Assembly: GCF_004758605.1 (NCBI RefSeq)
Contig: NZ_CP038512.1
Location: forward strand, 2,431,001-2,495,000
Direction: 5' to 3'
Source of the DNA: Deinococcus metallilatus
GTDB taxonomy: Bacteria; Deinococcota; Deinococci; Deinococcales; Deinococcaceae
DNA: 64,000 nucleotides
Shown: piece after piece, positions 1 through 27,096 of the stretch
How positions within the stretch are numbered: the stretch's first letter is position 1
Layout: every line of letters begins with the position of its first letter
Program-made: the position numbers and the translations under genes
The notes under the pieces: generated by a model
Database searches by the model: none
The model's input: the letters and a program-made list of their open reading frames with translations, nothing else
Told to the model about the DNA's origin: nothing

Positions 1-114
1 GTCGGGGTCGTCCTGGCGCACGCGCGCCGCGCCGTACTTCCGCTCCCAGAGGGACTGCCAGTGCTCCGGCCCGCTGTCACCGAGGCCGGGCACGAGGATG
101 AGGGTGGGGGTCAT
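1..114 (-). CDS. Partial RBBP9/YdeN-type serine hydrolase (N-terminus only)
   Basis: The reading frame starts at ATG 114-112 and runs off the left edge, giving 38 residues that begin MTPTLILVPGLGDSGPEHW. The pattern LVPG-x-x-DS-x-x-HWQ-x-x-W is the N-terminal signature of the small alpha/beta hydrolases of the RBBP9/YdeN family, which usually total about 180-190 residues. The catalytic Ser, Asp and His are outside the window. It starts 10 bp after the phosphotransferase stop on the same strand, so the two are probably co-transcribed. The substrate cannot be inferred. Confidence 0.7.
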   Translation of the reverse strand, partial: MTPTLILVPGLGDSGPEHWQSLWERKYGAARVRQDDPD

Positions 115-124
115 GCCCGCCAGC

Positions 125-1144
125 TTATCCCGCCACCCAGCGGAATTCGTTCAGGCGGTCCTGAACCGTCAGCAGGTCCGGCAGCACGTACTCCCGCAGG
201 GTCGAGAGAGTGTGGGCATCTTCCTCAGGTCGGGTGTGTTCGTGCAGGATCATCTGCACGTCCACGGCGAGGTCTTCCAGCACCCGGCGGCACACGTAGA
301 AGGCCAGCGTGCCGAAGTGCAGCCCGGCCGGGCGTCCCAGGGCCGTCTCGTAGGCAGGCAGAACGTCCTTCAGGTGACTGCCCAGCATCCACAGGTCATG
401 TTCCGGCGGGGCGAGGCGGGCTGTCTCCCAGTCGATGAGCCACAGCCGCCCGTCCTCGTCACGCATGACATTCCCGCCGTGCGCGTCCGTGTGGCACACG
501 GCGAACGGCACCGGACGTGTCCGGGTGGCCGCCTGATACCTCCCGGCTTCGTCCAGCAGACCCTCGATCCTGCCGAGGTGAGGGGTCAGCACCTGGCGCA
601 ACTTTGCCATCCCCGCCCGGCTCCCGGCGGGAAGCGCCTGGAGGTGCCGGAGATTCCGGGTGAGTTGCTCCGCGAACGGGAAGGCAAACTCCTCGGGGGG
701 AGTGGGCAACTGCTCGATTCGCGCCATGATTCTCTCCGTGGCCCCGTGGAGTCGCCCCAGCAGCGGCGCAAGCCCGGGGAGGGCCGCCTGCCACTCCAGG
801 CCGAGGTTGCGCGCCTCGATCCACTCGTAGAGCAGCATGGGGTGCCCCTCCACCCAGGCGAGATCGCCGCCAGACCGCGTGAACAGCGGCCGGGGCACCC
901 GCTCCAGCGTCTCCTCCCGCAAGGCCAGCAGGAGCGGCACCTCCGCCCGCACGCGTTCCAGCATCTCCTGTCCGTACTCTCCACCCGGCACCAGTTTCAG
1001 GAAATACGTCCCATGTGGTCCCTCGGCCCGGTAGGCATGCGCCGTCCCCGCGTCCAGGTAGGACAGCCGATTCAGGTCGAGGCTGTACTGCTCGTCCAGC
1101 ACGCGGAGAATCAGGGCGTGGGGAATGAGGGGTTCACGGCTCAT
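125..1144 (-). CDS. Aminoglycoside phosphotransferase (APH)-family kinase
   Basis: A 339-residue protein with the APH/choline-kinase fold. The catalytic loop HTDAHGGN (an HxDxxxxN variant) is near residues 223-230, followed by the metal-binding segment LIDWETARLAPPEHDLWML. The N-terminal lobe contains the nucleotide-binding strand ending in YFLKL. Family members phosphorylate small molecules such as aminoglycosides, homoserine or choline; sequence alone does not say which. It is the first gene of a short minus-strand unit with the hydrolase fragment. An 8-bp palindrome overlaps its start codon. It is not evidence of drug resistance, because many members are housekeeping kinases. Confidence 0.8.
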   Translation of the reverse strand: MSREPLIPHALILRVLDEQYSLDLNRLSYLDAGTAHAYRAEGPHGTYFLKLVPGGEYGQEMLERVRAEVPLLLALREETLERVPRPLFTRSGGDLAWVEGHPMLLYEWIEARNLGLEWQAALPGLAPLLGRLHGATERIMARIEQLPTPPEEFAFPFAEQLTRNLRHLQALPAGSRAGMAKLRQVLTPHLGRIEGLLDEAGRYQAATRTRPVPFAVCHTDAHGGNVMRDEDGRLWLIDWETARLAPPEHDLWMLGSHLKDVLPAYETALGRPAGLHFGTLAFYVCRRVLEDLAVDVQMILHEHTRPEEDAHTLSTLREYVLPDLLTVQDRLNEFRWVAG

Positions 1145-1167
1145 AGGGGAGCCCCAGTATCCCCTAT
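1143..1167. promoter_or_regulatory. Palindrome over the phosphotransferase start
   Basis: ATAGGGGA (1143-1150) and TCCCCTAT (1160-1167) form a perfect 8-bp inverted repeat with a 9-bp spacer. One arm overlaps the ATG of the phosphotransferase gene. A repressor operator is possible, but no regulator is adjacent. Confidence 0.35.
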
Positions 1168-1209
1168 CGGGCGGGGTTGTGCATTGTGCCGAGGAGGCTC
1201 TGGGGAATG

Positions 1210-1234
1210 AAAAACCCCCGCACCGGGCGGGGGC
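1210..1234 (-). terminator. Intrinsic terminator after rplQ
   Basis: Read on the minus strand, GCGGGGG-type arms (1227-1233 with 1215-1221) form a 7-bp G+C stem with a 5-base loop, followed by five T. It lies just beyond the rplQ stop and ends the alpha operon. Confidence 0.85.
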
Positions 1235-1250
1235 GGTTGGTCTGTTTCGC

Positions 1251-1601
<351 letters not shown>

Positions 1602-1663
1602 GGGAATCTCCTTGGGGAATCAGGCGGAGGTGAGGCCGCGCTGGAAAGTGAGTCTCGTGGGGC

Positions 1664-2670
<1,007 letters not shown>

Positions 2671-2673
2671 TGA

Positions 2674-3317
<644 letters not shown>

Positions 3318-3437
3318 CCCCTTCTGCGGGCATTCACCGGGTCTGCGGCCCTCTGGTGCCCGCCTCCTCGCCGGTGGTGCGGCTTCAGTGCTCGATAGGC
3401 ACAGTGGAGGCGGGGCAGGTGGGCGCGCGCTGCGCTC

Positions 3438-4217
<780 letters not shown>

Positions 4218-4219
4218 GC

Positions 4220-4710
<491 letters not shown>

Positions 4711-4814
4711 GCAACCTCCAGGCTTGATACAAGCCAAAGGTAAAGGTAGCACGTGGCCGCGCCAGGCAGCAAGAGGGGTGGGAGAGGCCCGGACCTCCCC
4801 CGCAGGGGCCGCGC

Positions 4815-5445
<631 letters not shown>

Positions 5446-5512
5446 GTGAAGGCGCACACGTTCCTGCCCAGCCCTGTTCCCGCTGAGGTAACGCGGTGCC
5501 GCGCGGGCACAG

Positions 5513-5541
5513 CAAAAACCGCCCACCGTACAGGTGGGCGG
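5513..5541 (-). terminator. Intrinsic terminator between secY and adk
   Basis: On the minus strand CCGCCCACC (5541-5533) pairs with GGTGGGCGG (5527-5519) around a 5-base loop, followed by five T. It falls 14 bp after the secY stop and would separate the spc operon from adk-infA. Confidence 0.85.
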
Positions 5542-5555
5542 CGGCTGGAGCGGGG

Positions 5556-6881
<1,326 letters not shown>

Positions 6882-6882
6882 G

Positions 6883-9019
<2,137 letters not shown>

Positions 9020-9099
9020 GGTTGTCCTCCTGGGGTCCTTAAATTCGTGAACCGCGGCCGGGCCGGGTTCCGAGGTCAGGGAGAGGGCTTGAGCGCGTC

Positions 9100-9865
<766 letters not shown>

Positions 9866-9875
9866 TCGCCTGTCC

Positions 9876-10435
<560 letters not shown>

Positions 10436-10476
10436 ACTTCGTCGCCCGGGATCACGCTTCACGCGTGGCCCAACAA

Positions 10477-11505
<1,029 letters not shown>

Positions 11506-11509
<4 letters not shown>

Positions 11510-11716
11510 TGCTGCTCTCCCGACAGGGCGCTCACCCGCGCCGCGCGGTCCTGCTCGCTGCGGATGGTGTTGAGCTGGGCGACTTCACGGCGGAGCTGCT
11601 TGACACGGTGCGGCTGGGCAAGCTGGCCCATCGCCGCCTGGAAGCGCAGCTCCATCAGTTCCTTCTTGCGGCTCTCGATCTCGCGGGCAAAGTCGGCCGC
11701 GGACAGCGCGCGCATG

Positions 11717-11730
<14 letters not shown>
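11506..11730 (-). CDS. rpmC: 50S ribosomal protein L29
   Basis: A 74-residue, mostly helical L29 with the conserved [16 protein letters not shown] and a following basic helix. L29 lies beside the exit tunnel, where the signal recognition particle and trigger factor dock. It overlaps the end of rplP by 14 bp and rpsQ by 4 bp. Confidence 0.95.
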
Positions 11731-13600
<1,870 letters not shown>

Positions 13601-13612
13601 AACTGACCCTCC

Positions 13613-14446
<834 letters not shown>

Positions 14447-14459
14447 GTTCCAACTCTCC

Positions 14460-16332
<1,873 letters not shown>

Positions 16333-16338
16333 GTTTGT

Positions 16339-17560
<1,222 letters not shown>

Positions 17561-17562
17561 TT

Positions 17563-17661
<99 letters not shown>

Positions 17662-17724
17662 GTGCTGGCACGTTGCGCGGGAGCCTGAACCTCAGGGCAC
17701 GGACTCCCAGCGCACCGACTTGTT

Positions 17725-17753
17725 AGGGTACTAAAAAATCAAGCGGTCTTCAA
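17725..17753 (-). promoter_or_regulatory. Promoter for tuf and the S10 operon
   Basis: On the minus strand a -35 TTGAAG (17753-17748) and a -10 TACCCT (17730-17725) are separated by exactly 17 bp. They lie about 170 bp upstream of the tuf ATG, so unlike many genes here this transcript would have a long leader. Confidence 0.65.
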
Positions 17754-17774
17754 GACCTCCAGACGCGCCCCGCG

Positions 17775-18191
17775 TCAGCGGCTGGTGTAGGCCTGCACGT
17801 CCCGGTCAAAGGCCCCGATCAGCATGATGATGCCCAGTACGGTGCCGACCGGAAAGAGCAGCAGGCTCAGCACCGCGATCACGATGCTCGCCACCCGGCC
17901 CCAGCTCCGGCCTTCCAGCACGGCCCGGCGGGTGAAGTACAGCAGCAGGATCAGTCCGGCGGTCAGAAAAAAGGACAGCCACAGCACCGTCATGATCTGT
18001 GCCTGGGACAGCGTGACCGGGGGCTGGCCGGAGGCCGCGCCCAGCTCGCCCAGCAGGGTGTTGAGCGTGTCCCCGGAAAAGGGCAGCGTCAGCAGCGAGA
18101 TGGCGTTATAGATCAGCCCGATCATCAGGGGCACGGTCAGGAACGCGAGGCGTGGGGGCCTGCGGGTGGGTGGGGCAACAGGTGAAGACAT
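17775..18191 (-). CDS. Small three-pass membrane protein of unknown function
   Basis: A 138-residue protein with about three hydrophobic segments: roughly residues 17-37, 66-86 and 98-122. I do not recognise a family with confidence. It interrupts the otherwise conserved fusA-tuf junction. A -10 box TAGCCT six bases before its ATG implies its own leaderless transcript, and it lies between the fusA terminator and the tuf promoter, so it is an independent unit rather than part of the str operon. Confidence 0.75.
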   Translation of the reverse strand: MSSPVAPPTRRPPRLAFLTVPLMIGLIYNAISLLTLPFSGDTLNTLLGELGAASGQPPVTLSQAQIMTVLWLSFFLTAGLILLLYFTRRAVLEGRSWGRVASIVIAVLSLLLFPVGTVLGIIMLIGAFDRDVQAYTSR

Positions 18192-18197
18192 GCGTGC

Positions 18198-18203
18198 AGG
18201 CTA
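18198..18203 (-). promoter_or_regulatory. -10 box, leaderless membrane-protein gene
   Basis: TAGCCT on the minus strand ends six bases before the ATG at 18191, the spacing expected when transcription starts at the start codon. No good -35 was seen. Confidence 0.5.
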
Positions 18204-18232
18204 GCGCGGACGGGCGGGGCACCCCCCGACGC

Positions 18233-18273
18233 CAAAAGAAGCGGGGAGGAAGCCCTCCCGGACCTCCTCCCCC
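18233..18273 (-). terminator. Probable terminator after fusA
   Basis: On the minus strand GGGGAGGA (18272-18265) pairs with TCCTCCCC (18250-18243) around a 14-base loop, followed by GCTTCTTTT. It starts 15 bp after the fusA stop and would close the str operon. Confidence 0.65.
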
Positions 18274-18287
18274 GAACCCCGCAGGAT

Positions 18288-20378
<2,091 letters not shown>

Positions 20379-20518
20379 AAGACTCCCTGTTTCTGGCGGA
20401 TGACGTGTCCCGTCACCGGAAGGTCTACCGTTCCTGTGGCAGCGAAACGGGACAGCAGGCGCAGAAGCCGCTGTCCGGTCACACTCTTCAGCGGTGCTGG
20501 TTTACCAGCAGTGCTGCA

Positions 20519-20989
<471 letters not shown>

Positions 20990-21106
20990 GTTGACTCCTT
21001 GAACACTAGAGGTTCTGCTGCATTGGCCTCACCCCTTCTCGGGAAGTGGCCTGGACCGCGCGGGGCGGCGGGGGCCAGTTCCTCCCCCGGCGCCGGACGC
21101 GGGGGA

Positions 21107-21511
<405 letters not shown>

Positions 21512-21712
21512 GGTGAATCACTCCTCGTCTTGGCAGATTTGCTGGGGGTCCCGCCCACACGGGGAAACACGGACAGGGGGGCGGGGTCGGGTTGGCAGTG
21601 AAGCCTGAGGTAATCAACGCATGTCACCTTCACTGTCAGCATCAGCGCGGGACATGGCGTGCCGAGAAACTTCCCTGGTGCAACCCTGTACCGGGCAGTT
21701 TTCAACCGCAGT

Positions 21713-21742
21713 AGCATAGCGCGCGGGAGGGGAAGAGTGCAA
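21713..21742 (-). promoter_or_regulatory. Candidate str-operon promoter
   Basis: On the minus strand a weak -35 TTGCAC (21742-21737) and a -10 TATGCT (21718-21713) have an 18-bp spacer. They lie about 200 bp upstream of rpsL and only 15 bp from the left end of the IS1-family element. Confidence 0.5.
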
Positions 21743-21749
21743 GGATGCC

Positions 21750-21757
21750 CCGCGTTC
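21750..21757. repeat. Left copy of IS target-site duplication
   Basis: CCGCGTTC here is repeated at 22529-22536 immediately outside the other end of the IS1-family element. Eight base pairs is within the usual IS1 range (8-9). Confidence 0.85.
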
Positions 21758-21796
21758 GGTCGTGGCTTTTAGCGGAGGACGGGGGTTTAATGAAGT

Positions 21797-22105
21797 ATGA
21801 ACGACCCGGTCTGCCCCAGGTGCCATGGCGTTCACATCGTCAAAAATGGGCAGGCCCACACGGGGAAACAGCGCTACCTGTGTCGTGAATGCCGGTACCA
21901 GTTCACCCCTGACGCCACCTGGCACCGCATTTCGCCTGAAAAAGAGGCTGAAGTAGACCGCCTGCTGACCGAACGCCTCTCCCATCGCGGCATCTGTCGG
22001 GTTGCCGGGGTCAGTCGTTGCTGGTTCCGTCTTCACCTCAAAAAGCTTAAAAAGACCGTTTTGCACAGCATTCCTGAAGAACAACCCCAAGCAAAAAAAG
22101 CCTGA
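21797..22105 (+). CDS. IS1-family InsA-like protein
   Basis: A 102-residue protein starting MNDPVCPRCHGVHIVKNG. The zinc ribbon CPRC...CREC (Cys6, Cys9, Cys29, Cys32 approximately) is followed by a helix-turn-helix (RLSHRGICRVAGVSRCWFRL), as in InsA of IS1. InsA binds the terminal repeats and represses transposition; when ribosomes shift to the -1 frame its N-terminus fuses to the transposase catalytic part. The last codons GCA AAA AAA GCC TGA contain the slippery A7 run. Confidence 0.85.
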   Translation: MNDPVCPRCHGVHIVKNGQAHTGKQRYLCRECRYQFTPDATWHRISPEKEAEVDRLLTERLSHRGICRVAGVSRCWFRLHLKKLKKTVLHSIPEEQPQAKKA

Positions 22106-22140
22106 GCATTCCAGCACCAGCCTCGCTGGTGCTGGAATGC
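22093..22140 (+). promoter_or_regulatory. Programmed -1 frameshift signal of the IS
   Basis: Seven A residues (22093-22099) lie just before the InsA stop. Six bases later a perfect 16-bp stem (22106-22121 with 22125-22140) with a 3-base loop begins. A homopolymeric slip site 5-9 bases before a stable hairpin is the classic -1 frameshift layout, and the downstream DDE frame is exactly -1 relative to InsA. Confidence 0.75.
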
Positions 22141-22518
22141 GATGAGTGATGCACCTTCGTCGGACGCCAAGACCGACGGCTGTGGATCTGGCTGGCCATG
22201 GACCGAGCTTCCCGACGGATCGTCGGCTGCTTTTTCGGGCAGCGTGACGCAACAGGTGCCTTTGGCCTCTGGCAGAGCCTCCCCACACCCTACCTGGATG
22301 CGGTCTGTCCTACAGACCGCTTGTCGGCCTACAAAGGGGTGGTCTTCGGAGGACTGCATCGGATTGGCGGAACTCAGCACATCGAGCGCTTCAATGCCAC
22401 CCTCCGTGCCAAATTGCCCTTCCTGGTCCGCAAAAGTCTCTCGTTCTGCCGTCAGCAGGCCAACCTCGAACTCATCGTCTGGCTCTTCCTCCACCGCGAC
22501 AACGCGTCATTACCCTGA
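22102..22518 (+). pseudogene. IS1-family InsB-like DDE transposase frame with internal TGA
   Basis: Entered by -1 frameshift from insA. It encodes LVLECDE, where the first catalytic Asp is expected, then TGA at 22147-22149, then CTFVGRQDRRLWIWLAMDRA and continuing IS1 transposase sequence. The second Asp (PTDRLSAYKGV) and the Glu (GTQHIERFNATLR) are present. The TGA falls where related proteins usually have a hydrophobic residue, so one substitution (for example TTA to TGA) could explain it. The ATG at 22198 would give a fragment lacking the first Asp, so no active transposase is expected from this copy. Confidence 0.78.
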
Positions 22519-22528
22519 AACCACTACC

Positions 22529-22534
22529 CCGCGT

Positions 22535-22536
<2 letters not shown>
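22529..22536. repeat. Right copy of IS target-site duplication
   Basis: CCGCGTTC, identical to 21750-21757. Its last two bases are part of the stop codon of the neighbouring minus-strand gene; duplication of the target left that stop intact. Confidence 0.85.
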
Positions 22537-22992
<456 letters not shown>

Positions 22993-22996
<4 letters not shown>

Positions 22997-24636
22997 TCGG
23001 CCCCTCCCGCCTTGAAGGCCGCGTCCACGACCTCGCGCGCTTCAGCCAGGACCTCGCGCAGGTGGGCCTCGCCCTTGAAGCTCTCGGCGTAGATCTTGTA
23101 CACGTCCTCGGTGCCGCTGGGGCGGGCGGCGAACCAGGCGAAGTCGGTGGTCACCTTCAGGCCGCCGATGGGTTCCCCGTTGCCGGGCGCGCGGGTGAGC
23201 TTGGCCGTGATCGGATCGCCCGCCAGGGTGGTGGCCGTCACCTGTTCGGGGCTGAGGTTCGCCAGCACCTTTTTCTGGGCGGCGTTGGCGGGCGCGTCCT
23301 GGCGGGCGTAGGCGGTTTCGCCGTACCGTTCCGTCAACGCGGCGAAGCGTTGCGAGGGCGTCTGCCCGGTCCTCGCGGTGATCTCGGCGGCCAGCAGCCC
23401 CGCGATGATGCCGTCCTTGTCGGTGCTCCACGCGCCGCCGTCCATCCGCAGGAAACTCGCCCCGGCGCTCTCCTCGCCACCGAAGCCGAGGGAGCCGGTC
23501 AGCAGCCCTTCCACAAAGTACTTGAACCCGACGGGCACCTCCACCAGCCGCCGCCCCAGCCCCGCCGTCACGCGGTCGATCAGGGCGCTCGACACCACCG
23601 TCTTGCCCACGCCCGCCTCCGCGCTCCAGCCGGGGCGGTTCTGGAAGAGGTAGTCGATCATCACCGAGAGGTAGTGGTTGGGATTCATCAGACCGTCCAC
23701 TGTCACGATGCCGTGGCGGTCGGCGTCGGGGTCGTTGCCGATGGCAACGTCGAAGTCGCCCTTCAGGCGCAGCAGGCTCGCCATCGCGTAGGGGCTGGAG
23801 CAGTCCATCCGGATCTTGCCGTCCTTGTCCACGCTCATAAAGGCGAACTGCGGATCGATCCGGTCGTTCACGATGGTGAGGTTCAGGCCGTGCGTGTCGC
23901 GGATCGCCTCCCAGACCGGCAGGCTGGAGCCGCCGAGGGGATCGACACCCAGGCGCACCCCGCTTTGCCGGATGGCGTCCAGGTCGATCACCTGATCCAG
24001 TTCCGCGACATACGGCGTGATGAAGTCGAAGGGGTCGAGGGCGGCGAGGGCGTCCGCCAGCGAAACGCGCTTCACGTCCCGCAGCCCACCTTCCAGCAGG
24101 GCGTTCGCCCGGTTCTGCACGGCTTTGGTGATGTCGGTGTCGGCGGGGCCGCCCGAAGGCGGGTTGTACTTGAAGCCGCCGTCCTGCGGGGGGTTGTGGC
24201 TGGGCGTGATCACGATACCGTCCGCCACGTCGCCCACGCCCGCCCGGTTGTGGTTGAGGATCGCGTGGCTGACGAGGGGCGTGGGGGTGAAGAAGCCCGG
24301 CTGCGCCCGCACCCGCACACCGTTGGCGACCAGCACCTCCAGGGCGGTGATCCAGGCGGGTTCGCTGAGGGCGTGGGTGTCGAGGCCCAGGTAGAGCGGC
24401 CCGGTGATGCCCGCCGCCGCGCGGTGCTCGGCCACCGCCTGGCTGATCGCCAGGATGTGCGCCTCGTTGAAGGAGCCGTCCAGTGACGTTCCCCGGTGCC
24501 CGCTGGTGCCGAAGGCCACGCGCTGGGCCGGGTCCTGCACGTCCGGGCGCTTCTCGTAGTAGTACGCAATCAGGCGGGGAACGTTCGTCAGGAGGGACTG
24601 TGGAGCCATTTTCCCGGCCAGAGGACTCAGCGTCAT
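22993..24636 (-). CDS. pgm: Phosphoglucomutase (alpha-D-glucose)
   Basis: A 547-residue alpha-D-phosphohexomutase that interconverts glucose 1-phosphate and glucose 6-phosphate. The N-terminal motif FGTSGHRGT is near residues 42-50, the phosphoserine loop [16 protein letters not shown] has Ser147, the metal-binding DPDADRHG follows, and the phosphate-binding [15 protein letters not shown] is near the C-terminus. ATG 24636 is selected because a TACACT -10 box ends six bases before it. The downstream hypothetical gene overlaps its stop. Confidence 0.95.
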
Positions 24637-24642
24637 AGGGGC

Positions 24643-24648
24643 AGTGTA
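24643..24648 (-). promoter_or_regulatory. -10 box, leaderless pgm
   Basis: TACACT on the minus strand ends six bases before the ATG at 24636; no ribosome binding site is present, which suggests a leaderless transcript. Confidence 0.5.
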
Positions 24649-24739
24649 AGCAGAGCGCCGGGAAAAGCAGAACCGCCACCCCATTCAGGGACGGCTCATT
24701 CACGTGACCGGCCACCCGGACAGCCTCTCCCCCACCCGC

Positions 24740-24745
24740 TACCCT
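24740..24745 (+). promoter_or_regulatory. -10 box for the 36-residue membrane peptide
   Basis: TACCCT ends six bases before the ATG at 24752, with CGGACA 17 bp upstream as a possible -35. The promoter is the main support for the small gene. Confidence 0.5.
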
Positions 24746-24751
24746 GTTCCC

Positions 24752-24862
24752 ATGCGCGAGTTCCTCAACGACTGGTGGCGCCTGGGCAAGCTGATTGCCG
24801 GAGTGATCGCCCTCCCGCTGCTGCTGTGGCTGCTGCTGGTGTGGGCAGGCGTGCTGCGGTAG
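24752..24862 (+). CDS. Putative 36-residue single-pass membrane protein
   Basis: A short frame encoding [20 protein letters not shown] followed by a Leu/Trp-rich stretch and a final LR. Residues about 13-34 form one continuous hydrophobic helix flanked by charged residues, typical of small bacterial membrane proteins. It lies in the 293-bp gap between the divergent pgm and glpX genes and has its own promoter-like sequence six bases upstream. No family is recognised. Composition alone could produce such a frame, so conservation is needed to confirm it. Confidence 0.55.
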   Translation: MREFLNDWWRLGKLIAGVIALPLLLWLLLVWAGVLR

Positions 24863-24917
24863 CCTCCGCCCCTTCCCCTGGAACCGTTCCCAGCCGCCTT
24901 TTTCCTTCCCAGCATGG

Positions 24918-24923
24918 TACGTT
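24918..24923 (+). promoter_or_regulatory. Extended -10 box, leaderless glpX
   Basis: TGG-TACGTT (extended -10) ends six bases before the ATG at 24930. No ribosome binding site is present. Confidence 0.5.
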
Positions 24924-24929
24924 GCCAGC

Positions 24930-25934
<1,005 letters not shown>

Positions 25935-27096
25935 TCCGGAAAGGTCAGGGTGAACTCCGCCCCTCCCCCGGGATGGTTGCGGGCGGTGAGCTGGCCGCCC
26001 TGCGCCTCCACCAGCGCCCGGGCGATGGCGAGGCCGAGGCCGCTGCTGGCCCGTCCCTGGGGATCGCGGGTGCGGCTGGCGTCCGCACGGTAGAACCGCT
26101 CGAAGGCGCGGGCCAGGTCGTCCGGCTGAAACCCCGGGCCGTGATCGCGCACGCGCAGGTTCGCCCCCCGGTCGTCCGCCCAGGCGCCGAGTTCGACCGG
26201 GCCGGGCGCGGCGTACCGCAGGGCATTGTCCAGCAGGTTCTGGAGGGCCTGCCGCAGGCGGTCCGGGTCCGCCTGGAGGGGAACGGGCGCGGGCGCCTGA
26301 ACGCCGAGGGCCGCGCCCACTTCCGCCGCACGGGCCGCGTAGGCTTCCGCGAGGCCCCGCAACGCCTCCCCGCCGTCCAGGGTCCGGAGGTCCAGGCTCA
26401 GCGCCCCGCTTTCCGCCAGGGACAGGGTCCGCAGGTCGGTCACCAGCCGCGCGAGCAGCAGCACCTCGCCGTGCAACCGGGCGAGGGCGGCGGCGTCCGT
26501 GGCCTGCACGCCGTCCTGCATGGCCTCGATCTCCGAGCGCATCACGGCCAGCGGCGTGCGGAGGTCATGGGCGATGTCCGCGACCAGGCCGCGCCGCCAC
26601 GCCTCCTGCCGCGCCAGGCTGGCCGTCAGGTCGTTGAAGGTGAGGGTGAGGTCGCGCAGCTCGTCCCGGCGGGGGGGGACCGGCAACTGCACGCTGCGGT
26701 CCCCCGCCTGGAGCCGCCCCACCCCTTCCGCGAGGCGGGCCAGCGGGCGCGTGAGCTGCCGCGTGACCAGCCCGGCGATGACGGTGGCGAGCAGCGCGCT
26801 CAGCAGGGCGGCCTGCACCGCGCTGCGAACGATGCTGCGCCCCGCCCCACCCGCCACCTGCTGCCAGGTCGCCGCGTCCCAGGTGGTCCCGGTGCCGACC
26901 TGCGAGCCTGCCTGGGGGCCGAACTGCGCGAGGACACGGAAGGTCGCGCCCACCGTCAGCACGGTCGTCAGCATCACGGCGAGGAGGGCGACCAGGGCAA
27001 ACATCCGCGTCAGGCGGGCGCGCAGCCCGGAGCGTGGGCGGCGGCCTGGCCGGAAGCCCCGCCCCCCCCAGGCACCGGCAGGCCGCCGGGGTCCCC

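Larger units (their letters stand above)
21758..22528 (+). mobile_element. IS1-family insertion sequence, 771 bp
   Basis: The ends are imperfect inverted repeats: GGTCGTGGCTT at 21758-21768 and, on the other strand, GGTAGTGGTTT at 22528-22518 (9 of 11 identical). Both ends are flanked by the 8-bp repeat CCGCGTTC. Length 771 bp is close to that of IS1 (768 bp). Inside are an InsA-like zinc-finger/HTH frame and an InsB-like DDE frame in the -1 register, joined by an A7 slippery run and a 16-bp hairpin. The DDE frame holds one in-frame TGA, so the copy is probably defective. It lies between the str promoter and a hypothetical gene, whose stop codon overlaps the duplicated target. Confidence 0.88.

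Noticed and set aside
98..1210. Long plus-strand frame opposite the phosphotransferase gene
   Set aside because: It is a composition artefact of G+C-rich DNA; the minus-strand protein has clear kinase motifs and the plus frame has none. The same holds for the many long frames opposite the ribosomal, fusA, aceEF, PBP and uvrB genes.
22198..22518. Independent InsB gene starting at ATG 22198
   Set aside because: It would lack the first catalytic Asp and has no ribosome binding site; it is better explained as the 3' part of a frameshifted and interrupted transposase.
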